From CAJCJE01 sp963818685 (GTDB taxonomy: Bacteria; Actinomycetota; Actinomycetes; Mycobacteriales; Pseudonocardiaceae), in the NCBI GenBank assembly GCA_963818685.1, contig CAWFTJ010000002.1:124001-188000 (forward strand): a stretch of DNA of 64,000 nucleotides, given 5' to 3'. Of the stretch, positions 26,001 to 33,302 are shown in pieces (position 1 is the first letter of the stretch; each line of letters begins with the position of its first letter). Position numbers and translations under genes: made by a program. The notes beneath the pieces are model-generated. The model did not search any database and was not told the origin of the DNA. It saw only the letters and a list, made by a program, of their open reading frames with translations.

Positions 26001-26204
26001 CTACAGCAAGCCTGCCTGGTGCAACTTCAACGCGATCGCCACGAGCCCGGCGCTGCCTGTTGCAGTTTTCAACACGAGCCGCAGCACGTCATACGCCATC
26101 TTGCGTCGCTTCTCGTCCTTGACGAACAGAGCCACGAAGCCCGCGCAGGCGATCAACGCGAGCATCAGCGCCGCGTAGCCACCCGCTATCCAGACCAGCC
26201 ACAT
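26001..26204 (-). CDS. Small two-helix membrane protein of the element
   Basis: 67 residues with an N-terminal transmembrane helix (IAGGYAALMLALIACAGFVALFV in part), a charged turn (KDEKRRK) and a second, weaker hydrophobic stretch (ATGSAGLVAIALKL). ATG 26204 has GAGGT 9 bp upstream. It is the rightmost gene of the element. The function is unknown. A perfect 9-bp inverted repeat lies just upstream. Confidence 0.65.
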   Translation of the reverse strand: MWLVWIAGGYAALMLALIACAGFVALFVKDEKRRKMAYDVLRLVLKTATGSAGLVAIALKLHQAGLL

Positions 26205-26217
26205 CGATCGCAGACCT

Positions 26218-26240
26218 CTTCCTTGAAACGATCAAGGAAG
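26218..26240. repeat. Perfect 9-bp inverted repeat, candidate operator
   Basis: CTTCCTTGA and TCAAGGAAG flank a 5-bp centre, 14 bp upstream of the small membrane protein gene. Without a T-run it looks more like a repressor site than a terminator. Confidence 0.5.
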
Positions 26241-26481
26241 GAGAAGCCGAAGAGATGTTCGCCTCCAGGCGACTAGATGTCAACCGCCCTTCGGGACTTA
26301 ATACCCCAACCCCATCGGGTCTCGGTGTCTGAGGCGTCAACTGTTTTCCCTGCTCAGTGCCGGAGGGGCCTCGATATGTCCGATATCTGCGCGTCAAAGA
26401 TTGGGCGCAATGGAGGGGTGGGAAATGGGGTGGTCTTGGTGACCCCGGCCAGCCGAGTATGACGATGGTCGGCAGCACCGC

Positions 26482-26507
26482 GTCAAGGCGGGACAGCATG
26501 CCTTGAC
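26482..26507. repeat. 8-bp inverted repeat in the right-end region
   Basis: GTCAAGGC and GCCTTGAC are separated by 10 bp. The 480-bp stretch 26205-26688 has no credible gene. GTCAA also occurs at 26279, 26336 and 26393, spaced 57 bp apart each time. These may be protein-binding sites near attR or a replication signal. Confidence 0.4.
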
Positions 26508-26604
26508 TCGCCACCACCGGCCGTGTGTTCGGCTCAGTGTCGGGGACGGGGGAGGAGTGGGGTCGGGCATACTCAAGGTGACCGGTTCCCGAGCGTTCGA
26601 CGCT

Positions 26605-26625
26605 CCCGGAACAGGTACGGAACAC
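26605..26625 (+). repeat. Right arm-type repeats of the element
   Basis: CCCGGAACAG (26605) and TACGGAACAC (26616) share CGGAACA and an 11-bp step, matching the pair near the left end. The second copy also forms CGGAA-4 bp-TTCCG. They lie 64 bp inside the right repeat. Confidence 0.5.
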
Positions 26626-26679
26626 GTTCCGCCGATTTGCCCAGTTCAGGGCTTCGGCCGCAGGTCATATGCCCCCTGC

Positions 26680-26709
26680 TTGAACACTTAGCACTCGCGT
26701 GGGTAGAGT
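26680..26709 (+). promoter_or_regulatory. groES promoter rebuilt across the element junction
   Basis: TTGAAC (26680-26685) and TAGAGT (26704-26709) are separated by 18 bp and are the likely -35 and -10. The -35 lies in element DNA and the -10 in the shared core plus chromosome. The stranded left-junction copy has TTGAAG at the same 18-bp distance from TAGAGC. The CIRCE operator covers the spacer and -10. Confidence 0.6.
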
Positions 26710-26714
26710 GCTAG
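26688..26714. promoter_or_regulatory. CIRCE element (HrcA operator) of groESL
   Basis: TTAGCACTC-9 bp-GAGTGCTAG matches the CIRCE consensus, which HrcA binds to repress chaperonin genes at normal temperature. The left half (26688-26696) comes from the element or the shared core and the right half (26706-26714) from core plus chromosome. It lies 97 bp upstream of the groES start. Confidence 0.92.
26689..26708 (+). repeat. attR core (right direct repeat)
   Basis: This sequence is identical over 20 bp to 14135-14154. The two copies differ at once on both sides (T against C before, TGCTAG against CACCCA after), so strand exchange occurred within these 20 bp. The core covers most of the CIRCE operator. 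Confidence 0.85.
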
Positions 26715-26810
26715 TCGCACGGCACAGTTCGCCTCGGCACCCGCGACGACGGGGTGGCTGGCGCCGTATCAACTGCCAAACGCTTTCGAGGACCCGTGGA
26801 GGTCATAGCG

Positions 26811-27104
26811 GTGAGCGTGAACATCAAGCCGCTCGAGGACAAGATCGTTGTCCAGGCGAGTGAGGCCGAGGCGACGACGGCTTCCGGCCTCGTCATCCCG
26901 GACACCGCCAAGGAAAAGCCCCAGGAGGGCAAGGTACTGGCCGTAGGCCCGGGTCGAGTCGACGACAACGGCAACCGCGTCCCGCTGGACGTGGCCGTCG
27001 GCGACGTCGTCATCTACTCCAAGTACGGCGGCACCGAGGTCAAGTACAACGGTGAGGAGTACCTGATCCTCTCCGCCCGCGACGTGCTGGCCGTCGTCAA
27101 CTGA
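26811..27104 (+). CDS. groES: Co-chaperonin GroES
   Basis: 97 residues forming the heptameric lid of the chaperonin. Family sequence runs from VNIKPLEDKIVV through the mobile loop (EATTASGLVIPDTAKEKPQEG) to VAVGDVVIYSKYGGTEV and YLILSARDVLAVV. Start GTG 26811 is chosen over 26754 because GGAGGT lies 8 bp upstream. Control is by the CIRCE operator at 26688-26714. groEL1 follows after 83 bp. Confidence 0.97.
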   Translation: MSVNIKPLEDKIVVQASEAEATTASGLVIPDTAKEKPQEGKVLAVGPGRVDDNGNRVPLDVAVGDVVIYSKYGGTEVKYNGEEYLILSARDVLAVVN

Positions 27105-27126
27105 CGATCGCCACGCATCAGGCCTG

Positions 27127-27163
27127 ACGCCCCGGCGACCCCTGTTCGGGGGCACCGGGGCGT
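27127..27163 (+). terminator. Hairpin between groES and groEL1
   Basis: ACGCCCCGG pairs with CCGGGGCGT, with an inner CCCC/GGGG pair. Only a weak T-run follows. It could act as a partial terminator or mRNA processing/stability site that sets the GroES:GroEL ratio. Confidence 0.5.
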
Positions 27164-27187
27164 CTTGCACTCCAGGGAAAGGCAATC

Positions 27188-28825
27188 ATGCCCAAGCAGA
27201 TCAGCTTCGACGAGGACGCTCGTCGGGCATTGGAGCGCGGCGTCAACCAGCTCGCGGACGTGGTCAAGGTGACCCTGGGGCCGCGCGGCCGGCACGTTGT
27301 GCTGGACAAGAAGTTCGGCGGGCCGACGGTGACGAACGACGGTGTCACCATCGCCCGCGAGATCGAGCTGGACAACGCCTTCGAGAACCTCGGCGCCCAG
27401 TTGGCCAAGAACGTCGCGACCAAGACCAACGACGTCGCGGGTGACGGCACCACGACCGCGACCGTGCTGGCGCAGGCCATGGTCCGCGTCGGCCTGCGCA
27501 ACGTCGTCGCCGGTGCCAATCCGACCGAGCTCGGCCGAGGCATCCAGGCCGCGGCGGACGCGGTCATTGAGGCGCTCAAGGAGAAGGCGACGCCGGTCAA
27601 GGGCCGGGACAACATCGCCCAGGTCGGCACCGTCGCCTCCCGGGACGCCTCGATCGGCGCCCTGCTCGGCGAGGCCATCGAGAAGGTCGGCGAGGACGGC
27701 GTGATCACGGTCGAGGAGTCTTCGACCATGGCCACCGAGCTGACCGTGACCGAGGGTGTCCAGTTCGACAAGGGCTGGATCTCGGCGCACTTCGTCACCG
27801 ACGCCGAGTCGCAGGAAGCCGTATACGAGGACGTCTCGGTGCTGCTGCACCGGGAGAAGATCTCCGCCCTCGCCGACCTGCTCCCCCTGCTGGAGAAGGT
27901 CGCCGAGGCCGGCAAGGCACTGCTGATCGTCGCGGAGGACGTCGAGGGCGAAGCCCTGTCCACCCTGGCGGTCAACGCGCTGCGCAAGACCCTCAAGGTC
28001 GTCGCGGTGAAGGCCCCGTACTTCGGTGACCGCCGCAAGGCGTTCCTGGACGACCTCGCGGTCGTCACCGGCGCCCAGGTGATCTCCCCCGACCTCGGTC
28101 TCAAGCTGTCCGAGTCCGGCCTTGAGGTGCTGGGTTCCACCCGCCGCGTCGTGGTCACCAAGGACAACACCACGATCGTGGACGGGGCGGCCAGCAAGGA
28201 GGACATCCAGGCGCGGGTCGAGCAGCTCCGCAAGGAGATCGAGGCGACCGACTCCGACTGGGACCGCGAGAAGCTACAGGAGCGGGTGGCCAAGCTCTCC
28301 GGCGGCGTCGCGGTCATCAAGGTCGGCGCGGCAACCGAGACCGAGCTCAAGGAGCGCAAGCACCGCATCGAGGACGCGGTGGCCGCCACCAAGGCAGCGG
28401 TCGAGGAGGGCGTCGTGCCCGGCGGCGGTTCCGCCCTCGTGCACGTGGCGAAGTCGCTGGAGAACAACCTCGGCCTGACCGGCGACGAGGCCACCGGCGT
28501 GAAGATCGTCCGCGAGTCGCTGTCCGCGCCGCTGTTCTGGATCGCGGCCAACGCGGGCCAGGAGGGTGCTGTCGTCGCGGCCAAGGTCGCCGACCTCAGC
28601 TGGGGCCAGGGCTACAACGCCGCCACCCTCACCTTCGGTGACCTGGTGCGCGAGGGTGTCGTCGACCCGGTGAAGGTGACCCGTTCCGCGGTCGCCAACG
28701 CCGCTTCGATCGCCCGCATGGTGCTCACCACCGAGAGCGCGATCGTGGAAAAGAAGGAAGAGGAGCCATCGGCCGGACACGGTCACGGACATGGGCACGG
28801 CCACCAGGGCGGCCCCGGCTTCTGA
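27188..28825 (+). CDS. groEL1: Chaperonin GroEL1, His-rich C-terminus
   Basis: A 545-residue subunit of the 60-kDa chaperonin. Nucleotide-binding motifs are VTLGPRGRHVVLD, AGDGTTTATVLAQ and GGGSALVHVA. The C-terminus is a histidine repeat (GHGHGHGHGHQGG), the mark of actinobacterial GroEL1 next to groES. The second paralogue with a Gly-Met tail is usually elsewhere. The gene is co-transcribed with groES under CIRCE. Confidence 0.97.
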   Translation: MPKQISFDEDARRALERGVNQLADVVKVTLGPRGRHVVLDKKFGGPTVTNDGVTIAREIELDNAFENLGAQLAKNVATKTNDVAGDGTTTATVLAQAMVRVGLRNVVAGANPTELGRGIQAAADAVIEALKEKATPVKGRDNIAQVGTVASRDASIGALLGEAIEKVGEDGVITVEESSTMATELTVTEGVQFDKGWISAHFVTDAESQEAVYEDVSVLLHREKISALADLLPLLEKVAEAGKALLIVAEDVEGEALSTLAVNALRKTLKVVAVKAPYFGDRRKAFLDDLAVVTGAQVISPDLGLKLSESGLEVLGSTRRVVVTKDNTTIVDGAASKEDIQARVEQLRKEIEATDSDWDREKLQERVAKLSGGVAVIKVGAATETELKERKHRIEDAVAATKAAVEEGVVPGGGSALVHVAKSLENNLGLTGDEATGVKIVRESLSAPLFWIAANAGQEGAVVAAKVADLSWGQGYNAATLTFGDLVREGVVDPVKVTRSAVANAASIARMVLTTESAIVEKKEEEPSAGHGHGHGHGHQGGPGF

Positions 28826-28876
28826 GTTCAGCCGTACTGAACGCGAACACCCCACGAACAAGACACCCGCACGAAC

Positions 28877-28921
28877 AAGGCTGAAGGGCGACACGCGATC
28901 CAGGTGTCGCCCTTCAGCCTT
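28877..28921 (+). terminator. Strong terminator of groESL
   Basis: An 18-bp perfect stem (AAGGCTGAAGGGCGACAC and its complement) with a 9-nt loop, 51 bp after groEL1. It lies between the convergent groEL1 and whiB genes and may serve both. Confidence 0.88.
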
Positions 28922-28977
28922 TACTTCTCTCGGCGTTGCCCTGTCGGCACTTCGCCGACCTCCCCGGGTGTGCCTGC

Positions 28978-29292
28978 TCAGCGCGCGACTGCCACCTCAC
29001 GGCGGACCAGCTTGCGCTTGCGTGACTTGATGATCGACTCGCGCTCGCTCTCCGACAGGCCGCCCCAGATTCCGTAGGGCTCCTGCACGGCCAGTGCGTG
29101 CCGACGACACAGCTCCAGTACCGGACATGCTTGGCAGACCGCCTTGGCCCTGGCCTCCCGCCTGGCCCGCGCCGGTCCGCGCTCACCGTCCGGGTGGAAG
29201 AAGAACGCGCTGTCCATGCCTCGGCAGGAACCGTCGAGCTGCCAGTCCCACACGTCGGCATTTGGGCCCGGAAGCCTCCGGGTATCCGCCAT
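28978..29292 (-). CDS. whiB3: WhiB-family iron-sulfur regulator (WhiB3/WhiD type)
   Basis: 104 residues from ATG 29292, with GGAGG upstream. The opening LPGPNADVWDWQLDGSCRGMDS, FFHPDGERGPAR, the CQACPVLELCR cluster (with the first Cys giving four for a 4Fe-4S centre) and EPYGIWGGLSESER match WhiB3/WhiD. The next-door groEL1 and the downstream bldM-sigD-guaB order are the same as around whiB3 in Mycobacterium and whiD in Streptomyces. It is a redox-linked transcription factor in sporulation or stress. Confidence 0.92.
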   Translation of the reverse strand: MADTRRLPGPNADVWDWQLDGSCRGMDSAFFFHPDGERGPARARREARAKAVCQACPVLELCRRHALAVQEPYGIWGGLSESERESIIKSRKRKLVRREVAVAR

Positions 29293-29531
29293 TAAGATCG
29301 CCTCCTCCGCACCGGGACCACTGGCTTTACTCCATTCGGCCCAGCGTGGATCACAGTAGAAGCGAGTCAAAACTTGTTCAAGAGTCCGTCGGTGCACAGC
29401 GGGGGAATTCATCCGTCGGGGGGAGCCAGATCGGGTGTGACGGTGTCATTGGAGTGTCCCCACCTGCTTTGAGCACTCTGCGTGGTTGAGATCCAGTTGC
29501 CGGCAGGGCGTGGTCATCCGAACATGCACGG

Positions 29532-30716
29532 GTGACCACTTCGCCGCAGCCGTCGATGCCAGTCGTGCCGACGGCATCCGGCGAACCGACGTCGTCGGCC
29601 ACGCAAAAGCCCCCTCCTGGCGAACCCGCTCCCAAGGAACCGGCTCTGTCCGTCGCCGCCCTCGCCCGGCGACTCGGCGTCGCCCCGGCCACCCTGCGCA
29701 CCTGGGACCGCCGTTACGGCGTCGGCCCGAGCGGACACACCACCGGCCGACACCGCAGATACGGTGCCGAGGACATCGCCCGGCTCGAACTGATGCAGCG
29801 CGCCCTGCTGCGTGGCGCCTCTCCAGCCGAAGCCGCCCGCTACGCCCTCCAGGCCAACCCCCAACCCCAACCCGCCGCCCCACACCTCATCCTCGCCATA
29901 TCCCCACCATCAGACGCCGACCCGGTACCCACCCCAGCCGACGACATCGAATGGCTCGTCGCCGAGGGTGACTTCCACCCCGTACCCGGCCGACGAGCCG
30001 CATCGGGAGGCCGGGGGCTGAAACTGCCCGGCGCCTCCCGCACCGCCCGCGGCCTCGGTCGCGCCGTGCTCGCCATGGACTCACCGGGCGCGCAGCGACT
30101 GCTCGCGGACGCCTTCGACAGTCTCGGAGTGGCCGCCGCGTGGGCCGAGGTGATCACACCGGTGTCCGCCGCGATCATGGCTCGCTGGGAAACCTCCGGC
30201 CTCGGCGTGGAAACGGAACATCTGCTGCGCGAATGCGTGCTCGCCGCTCTCGTCCGGGTCACCCCGGTGGTCAGTGCCCCGCGAAACGCCCGGCCGGTGC
30301 TGCTCGCCTGCGCCCCGCGCGAGCACATCAGCCTGCCCCTCTACGCGCTCGTCGCCGCCCTCGCCGCGCGTGAGATCGGTACCAGGATGCTCGGCGCCGC
30401 CCTCCCGGCCGACGCGCTCGCCGCCGCCATCCGGCGCACCGCGCCGTCCGCCGTCGTGCTCTGGGCGCAGGCTCCCCGGCACGCGGATCCGGCGCTGGCA
30501 AAAAAACTTCCCACCAATCGGACGCGTTGCCGGCTCCTCTTCGGCGGGCCCGGCTGGCGCGTCGCCGACCGGGTCAGTGGCCAACGTAACCCTGCTGACC
30601 AGCCACGATCCGGTCACATCGCCGTCGATGACGATCAGTTCGACCCCAACAGCGCGCTGCCAGAAGATCTCTTGGCGGCGGCCGATCACATTGAACGTGT
30701 TGTCGTAGGTATCTGA
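29532..30716 (+). CDS. MerR-type HTH protein with B12-binding-like domain
   Basis: 394 residues. After a Pro-rich start comes a MerR helix-turn-helix (ALSVAALARRLGVAPATLRTWDRRYG, seen as the blocks VAALARRLGVAP and TLRTWDRRYG). A helical domain and then a flavodoxin-like part follow (REHISLPLYALVAALA, AVVLWAQAP, LLFGGPGW). This is the CarH/LitR layout, in which B12 can act as a light sensor. Whether cobalamin binds here is unclear because the conserved ExHxxG is only partly kept. After GGPGW the expected ending is better seen in another frame (VANVTLLTS), so a late frameshift is possible. A run of seven A lies near 30501. Confidence 0.75.
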   Translation: MTTSPQPSMPVVPTASGEPTSSATQKPPPGEPAPKEPALSVAALARRLGVAPATLRTWDRRYGVGPSGHTTGRHRRYGAEDIARLELMQRALLRGASPAEAARYALQANPQPQPAAPHLILAISPPSDADPVPTPADDIEWLVAEGDFHPVPGRRAASGGRGLKLPGASRTARGLGRAVLAMDSPGAQRLLADAFDSLGVAAAWAEVITPVSAAIMARWETSGLGVETEHLLRECVLAALVRVTPVVSAPRNARPVLLACAPREHISLPLYALVAALAAREIGTRMLGAALPADALAAAIRRTAPSAVVLWAQAPRHADPALAKKLPTNRTRCRLLFGGPGWRVADRVSGQRNPADQPRSGHIAVDDDQFDPNSALPEDLLAAADHIERVVVGI

Positions 30717-30773
30717 GCGGCGGCAGACGCCTCTTCTGTACATGACGCGGTTGCGGGGACTCGCTGTCACTGC

Positions 30774-30802
30774 TCGGCCGCGTTGTCGGGGGACGCGGCC
30801 GA
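30774..30802 (+). terminator. Stem-loop after the MerR/B12-like gene
   Basis: TCGGCCGCGT pairs with ACGCGGCCGA over a 9-nt loop, 57 bp after the stop. It lacks a T-run, as many actinobacterial terminators do. Confidence 0.5.
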
Positions 30803-30967
30803 ACAGCGGATCGGCCCAGCGGGAACAACAGAATTGTCGGTGGTCAGGGCCAGAATTGGTCATGTTCGGCGGCGAATGCGCCGCTTCCACGGGCAGGTGG
30901 TTGGCCGACGGCTGACATGAGCCCCACAGCCGTCAGAGGTCGTAGGTATGCACAGCGAGAACAGCGG

Positions 30968-31224
30968 CGGTGCCGTCCGGGGGGTGGGCACCGATCGGGA
31001 GGGCGGCGTCGGCCGGGGGGCTGACGCCGTAGGGGAATCGCAAGGGGAGAGGGCCGATGCCGGCGCGGGGGGCGGCATCGGCGCGAAACCGGGCCCGGCC
31101 GGGGGGTCGGGTCAGGGGGAACCGGGGTTCGGCGAACCGGCGCAGGGGACGCCGGCCCCGGGGACTGGGGGGCGGGGGGAACCCGCCCCCGGCAGGGTGC
31201 CGGTTTCCGGGGGGAGGCCGGCAC
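30968..31224. other. Array of hairpins with six G (or C) in the loop, 6C-RNA-like
   Basis: Within the 580-bp geneless stretch 30717-31296 at least five stem-loops follow each other: 30968-30993, 31004-31029, 31053-31082, 31092-31113 and 31197-31224. The first three have perfect 7-9-bp stems and 12-nt loops. All five loops contain GGGGGG on the plus strand and CCCCCC on the minus strand. Actinobacterial 6C RNAs are defined by stem-loops with six C. Either a minus-strand 6C-like RNA or a plus-strand leader that could pair with 6C RNA is possible. A plus-strand frame here is Gly/Pro-rich and not convincing. Confidence 0.55.
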
Positions 31225-31259
31225 ACGGCCGGGGTGCGGGTGGTCGGGGCGGGGCAGTG

Positions 31260-31294
31260 GGTCGTCGGGAGGGGCGGCCCGCTGCCCGACGACC
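31260..31294 (+). promoter_or_regulatory. Hairpin over the ribosome site of the gene at 31297
   Basis: GGTCGTCGGG pairs perfectly with CCCGACGACC over a 15-nt loop. It encloses the GGGAGGGG ribosome-site candidate and ends 2 bp before the GTG start, so it could hinder translation. Confidence 0.4.
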
Positions 31295-31296
31295 AC

Positions 31297-32334
31297 GTGG
31301 ACGTGATGGACGTGATGTGCCGGACCCCGGGTTGGGCGTGGGTCCGGAGTGGGGAGTCGAGTCACCAGAAGAGCACCAAGCCCGATCGGATCACGGACGC
31401 GGACCACGACTCGCTCGCGCTCGCGGCCGCGTTCGGTCCGGCACCCGACGCCGACGTGCACGCGGCCGCGCTCACCGGCGCTGCCCGTACCCGCTGGCTG
31501 GCCTCGGTCGCCCTGGGCGGCCAGGGCCGCTACGCGGCAGCGGCGACGACGTTGCGACCATTGATCAACGGTCGGGACCAGGTGCTCGCCGCGCTCGCCG
31601 GCGCGACCCTCGCCTCCCACCGGCGCCAGCTGGGCGGGCACGCCGCCGCCCGCCGGCTGGACGCCGCGGCTCTGGCCCGCCTTGCCGCGCTGGGCACCCC
31701 ACCACCACTGGACCCCACTTCCGGCGCCACACCCGACCCGTACGACACCGACCTCGGCGGAGCCTGGTCCGACGTGCTGCTCGGCCTCACCGCCGACGCG
31801 ATCGGCATGGGCCAGTTGAGTCAGGCGCGTCGGTTACACGCTGCCGCGCGGGCGTTGATCGATGAGGGCCGAGTGGGTGGCTGGCGCGCCCGAGTCCGTA
31901 CCGGTTGGGTCGCCACCGAGATCGAACTGGCCTCCGGACGTCCCGAAGCGGGCCGTGCCGACGCCGAACACGCCGCGCGACTGGCCAGAGCCGCGGGCGC
32001 CCGGAGACACATTGTGAAGTCCGACCTCGTGCTGGGCACCACGTTCGCTGCTGGAGGGACCCCGGAAGGGGCCACGCGTGCACACGGTCTACTGGAAAGC
32101 GTCCTTTCGGACTCCCTCAGATGGGGGATATTTTCGCTCGCCTGGCCAGCGGCCCTCGTGCTGGCCGACCTTGCTCCGGACCGGCGTGAGCACTTTGCCA
32201 AAATCGCGAGTAAAGCTCTGACCTGGTCTTTCGAGCGCTCGGACGGCGCGATGCAGCGGCTGGCAACCGCTTCCCCGTGGGTTCCGGGCGCGCTGGTCCG
32301 TTCCGGTGAACCAACTCGAACGGGCGCGGGGTGA
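31297..32334 (+). CDS. Conserved helical (TPR-like) protein, Rv3415c position
   Basis: About 345 residues. The start is uncertain (GTG 31297, ATG 31306 or later) because the frame is open and low-complexity upstream. From RITDADHDSLALAAAF on, the protein is a series of Ala-rich helix pairs (ARTRWLASVALGGQGRYAAAATTL; RRLHAAARALIDEGR; AEHAARLARAAGARRH in blocks), like tetratricopeptide repeats. It lies between whiB3 and the bldM/sigD pair, where Mycobacterium has the conserved Rv3415c. Its role is unknown, perhaps a regulatory scaffold. Confidence 0.75.
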   Translation: MDVMDVMCRTPGWAWVRSGESSHQKSTKPDRITDADHDSLALAAAFGPAPDADVHAAALTGAARTRWLASVALGGQGRYAAAATTLRPLINGRDQVLAALAGATLASHRRQLGGHAAARRLDAAALARLAALGTPPPLDPTSGATPDPYDTDLGGAWSDVLLGLTADAIGMGQLSQARRLHAAARALIDEGRVGGWRARVRTGWVATEIELASGRPEAGRADAEHAARLARAAGARRHIVKSDLVLGTTFAAGGTPEGATRAHGLLESVLSDSLRWGIFSLAWPAALVLADLAPDRREHFAKIASKALTWSFERSDGAMQRLATASPWVPGALVRSGEPTRTGAG

Positions 32335-32431
32335 ACTTCTTGACGGATTAAGCACCAGATCGTGTCAAGGTCTGGCCCCTACTGGCCGATACCGGAAATG
32401 GAACGTCACCTGGCTGCTGGAAGGAGTCCCC

Positions 32432-33028
32432 GTGACGACGGTCCTGATCTGCGACGACCGGCGCAGCGTACGAGAAGGTCTTACGCGTGTGATGTCTGCT
32501 GTGCCGGGGGTTAGTCGCATCGACTGTGTTGCGCACGGTGACGAGTTGTTGGCTCGCTTCACCCGTCAGCCAGTTGACGTAGTGCTGGTGGGGACGCAAC
32601 GCGCCGTTCCGACTGGCGTTGAGGCTACTCGGCGTCTGGTGTCCGCGAACCCGCAGGCGAATGTCATCGTATTCGGTGCTCCGGACGACGCCGGCAGCAT
32701 CGCCGCCGCGATCGCCGGCGGAGCCCGCGGCTACCTGCGCTGGGACGCGTCCCGGCCGGAACTCGTCGCGGCGCTCGCGCACACCCTGGCCAGCACCTCG
32801 GTGCCGGCACCCCGTCAACCCTCCGATCCGGGCGTGCAGCTCACCGACCGAGAACTACAGGTGCTGCGCGGCATGAGCCAGGGCAAGAGCAACGGCCAGA
32901 TCGGCCGCGAGCTCTACCTGTCCGAGGACACCGTGAAGACCCACGCGCGGCGGCTGTTCCGCAAGTTGGGTGTGCGGGATCGTGCGCAGGCGGTCGCGCA
33001 CGGGTTCCGCCGCGGTCTGGTCTCCTGA
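32432..33028 (+). CDS. bldM: BldM-like orphan response regulator lacking the phospho-Asp
   Basis: 198 residues from GTG 32432, with AAGGAG 5 bp upstream. The receiver keeps the acidic pair (LICDDRR) but the phosphoacceptor Asp is Gly54 (VVLVGTQ), the conserved Thr is Ala (VFGAPD) and the Lys is Trp (LRWDASR). The LuxR/FixJ helix-turn-helix is intact: LTDRELQVLRGMSQGKSNGQIGRELYLSEDTVKTHARRLF in blocks. Streptomyces BldM, a developmental activator that works without phosphorylation, has the same end (KLG..DRA.AVA.GFR.GLV) and the same neighbours. No kinase gene is adjacent. Confidence 0.88.
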   Translation: MTTVLICDDRRSVREGLTRVMSAVPGVSRIDCVAHGDELLARFTRQPVDVVLVGTQRAVPTGVEATRRLVSANPQANVIVFGAPDDAGSIAAAIAGGARGYLRWDASRPELVAALAHTLASTSVPAPRQPSDPGVQLTDRELQVLRGMSQGKSNGQIGRELYLSEDTVKTHARRLFRKLGVRDRAQAVAHGFRRGLVS

Positions 33029-33090
33029 GCTGGCCACCCGGTTAGCCCGGGTCGCGGGGAAATTCTCGGACCCGGCATGCAACGGTATGC

Positions 33091-33122
33091 ATCCGGCCCG
33101 GCGGTACGCCGCCGGGCCGGAT
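33091..33122 (+). terminator. Terminator after bldM
   Basis: A perfect 14-bp stem (ATCCGGCCCGGCGG and its complement) with loop TACG, 62 bp after bldM. The 274-bp gap to sigD holds nothing else that is clear. Confidence 0.8.
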
Positions 33123-33302
33123 TCTGCTGCCATTTTCATTGTTCGCGCAGGTCGTCCGGTTGTGGTTCGGTTCGACGCGCGCTCTGGCCACCCCGGACGG
33201 TACGGTGAACAAGACCGTTGTGGGTGACCGAGCGTCACGCTCCGTCATTCTCAGCGTTCTGTTCCGGGCCGCCGATACGTAACATCAGGACTGTTGCCTT
33301 CG

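Larger units (their letters stand above)
14135..26708. mobile_element. Integrated AICE (pSAM2-type) in the groESL CIRCE operator
   Basis: A 12,574-bp element bounded by a 20-bp perfect direct repeat (14135-14154 and 26689-26708). It carries the AICE core set: tyrosine integrase with Xis part, RepSA replication initiator, FtsK-like transfer ATPase, Pra activator, KorSA-like GntR repressor and a HAD protein, plus a lower-G+C reverse-transcriptase operon as cargo. The integrase gene lies 235 bp inside the left repeat, as usual. No tRNA gene is present at either end. The target is instead the HrcA-binding CIRCE site of groES. Boundaries follow from the repeat and gene content; no empty-site genome was compared. 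Confidence 0.88.

Noticed and set aside
25506..26276. 256-residue plus-strand frame across the RT partner gap
   Set aside because: Arg/Ala/Pro-rich with no domain; it overlaps two better-supported minus-strand genes.
30948..31865. Plus-strand Gly/Pro-rich open frame as a real gene
   Set aside because: The composition is explained by G-run hairpins, and after 31297 another frame clearly codes the helical protein.
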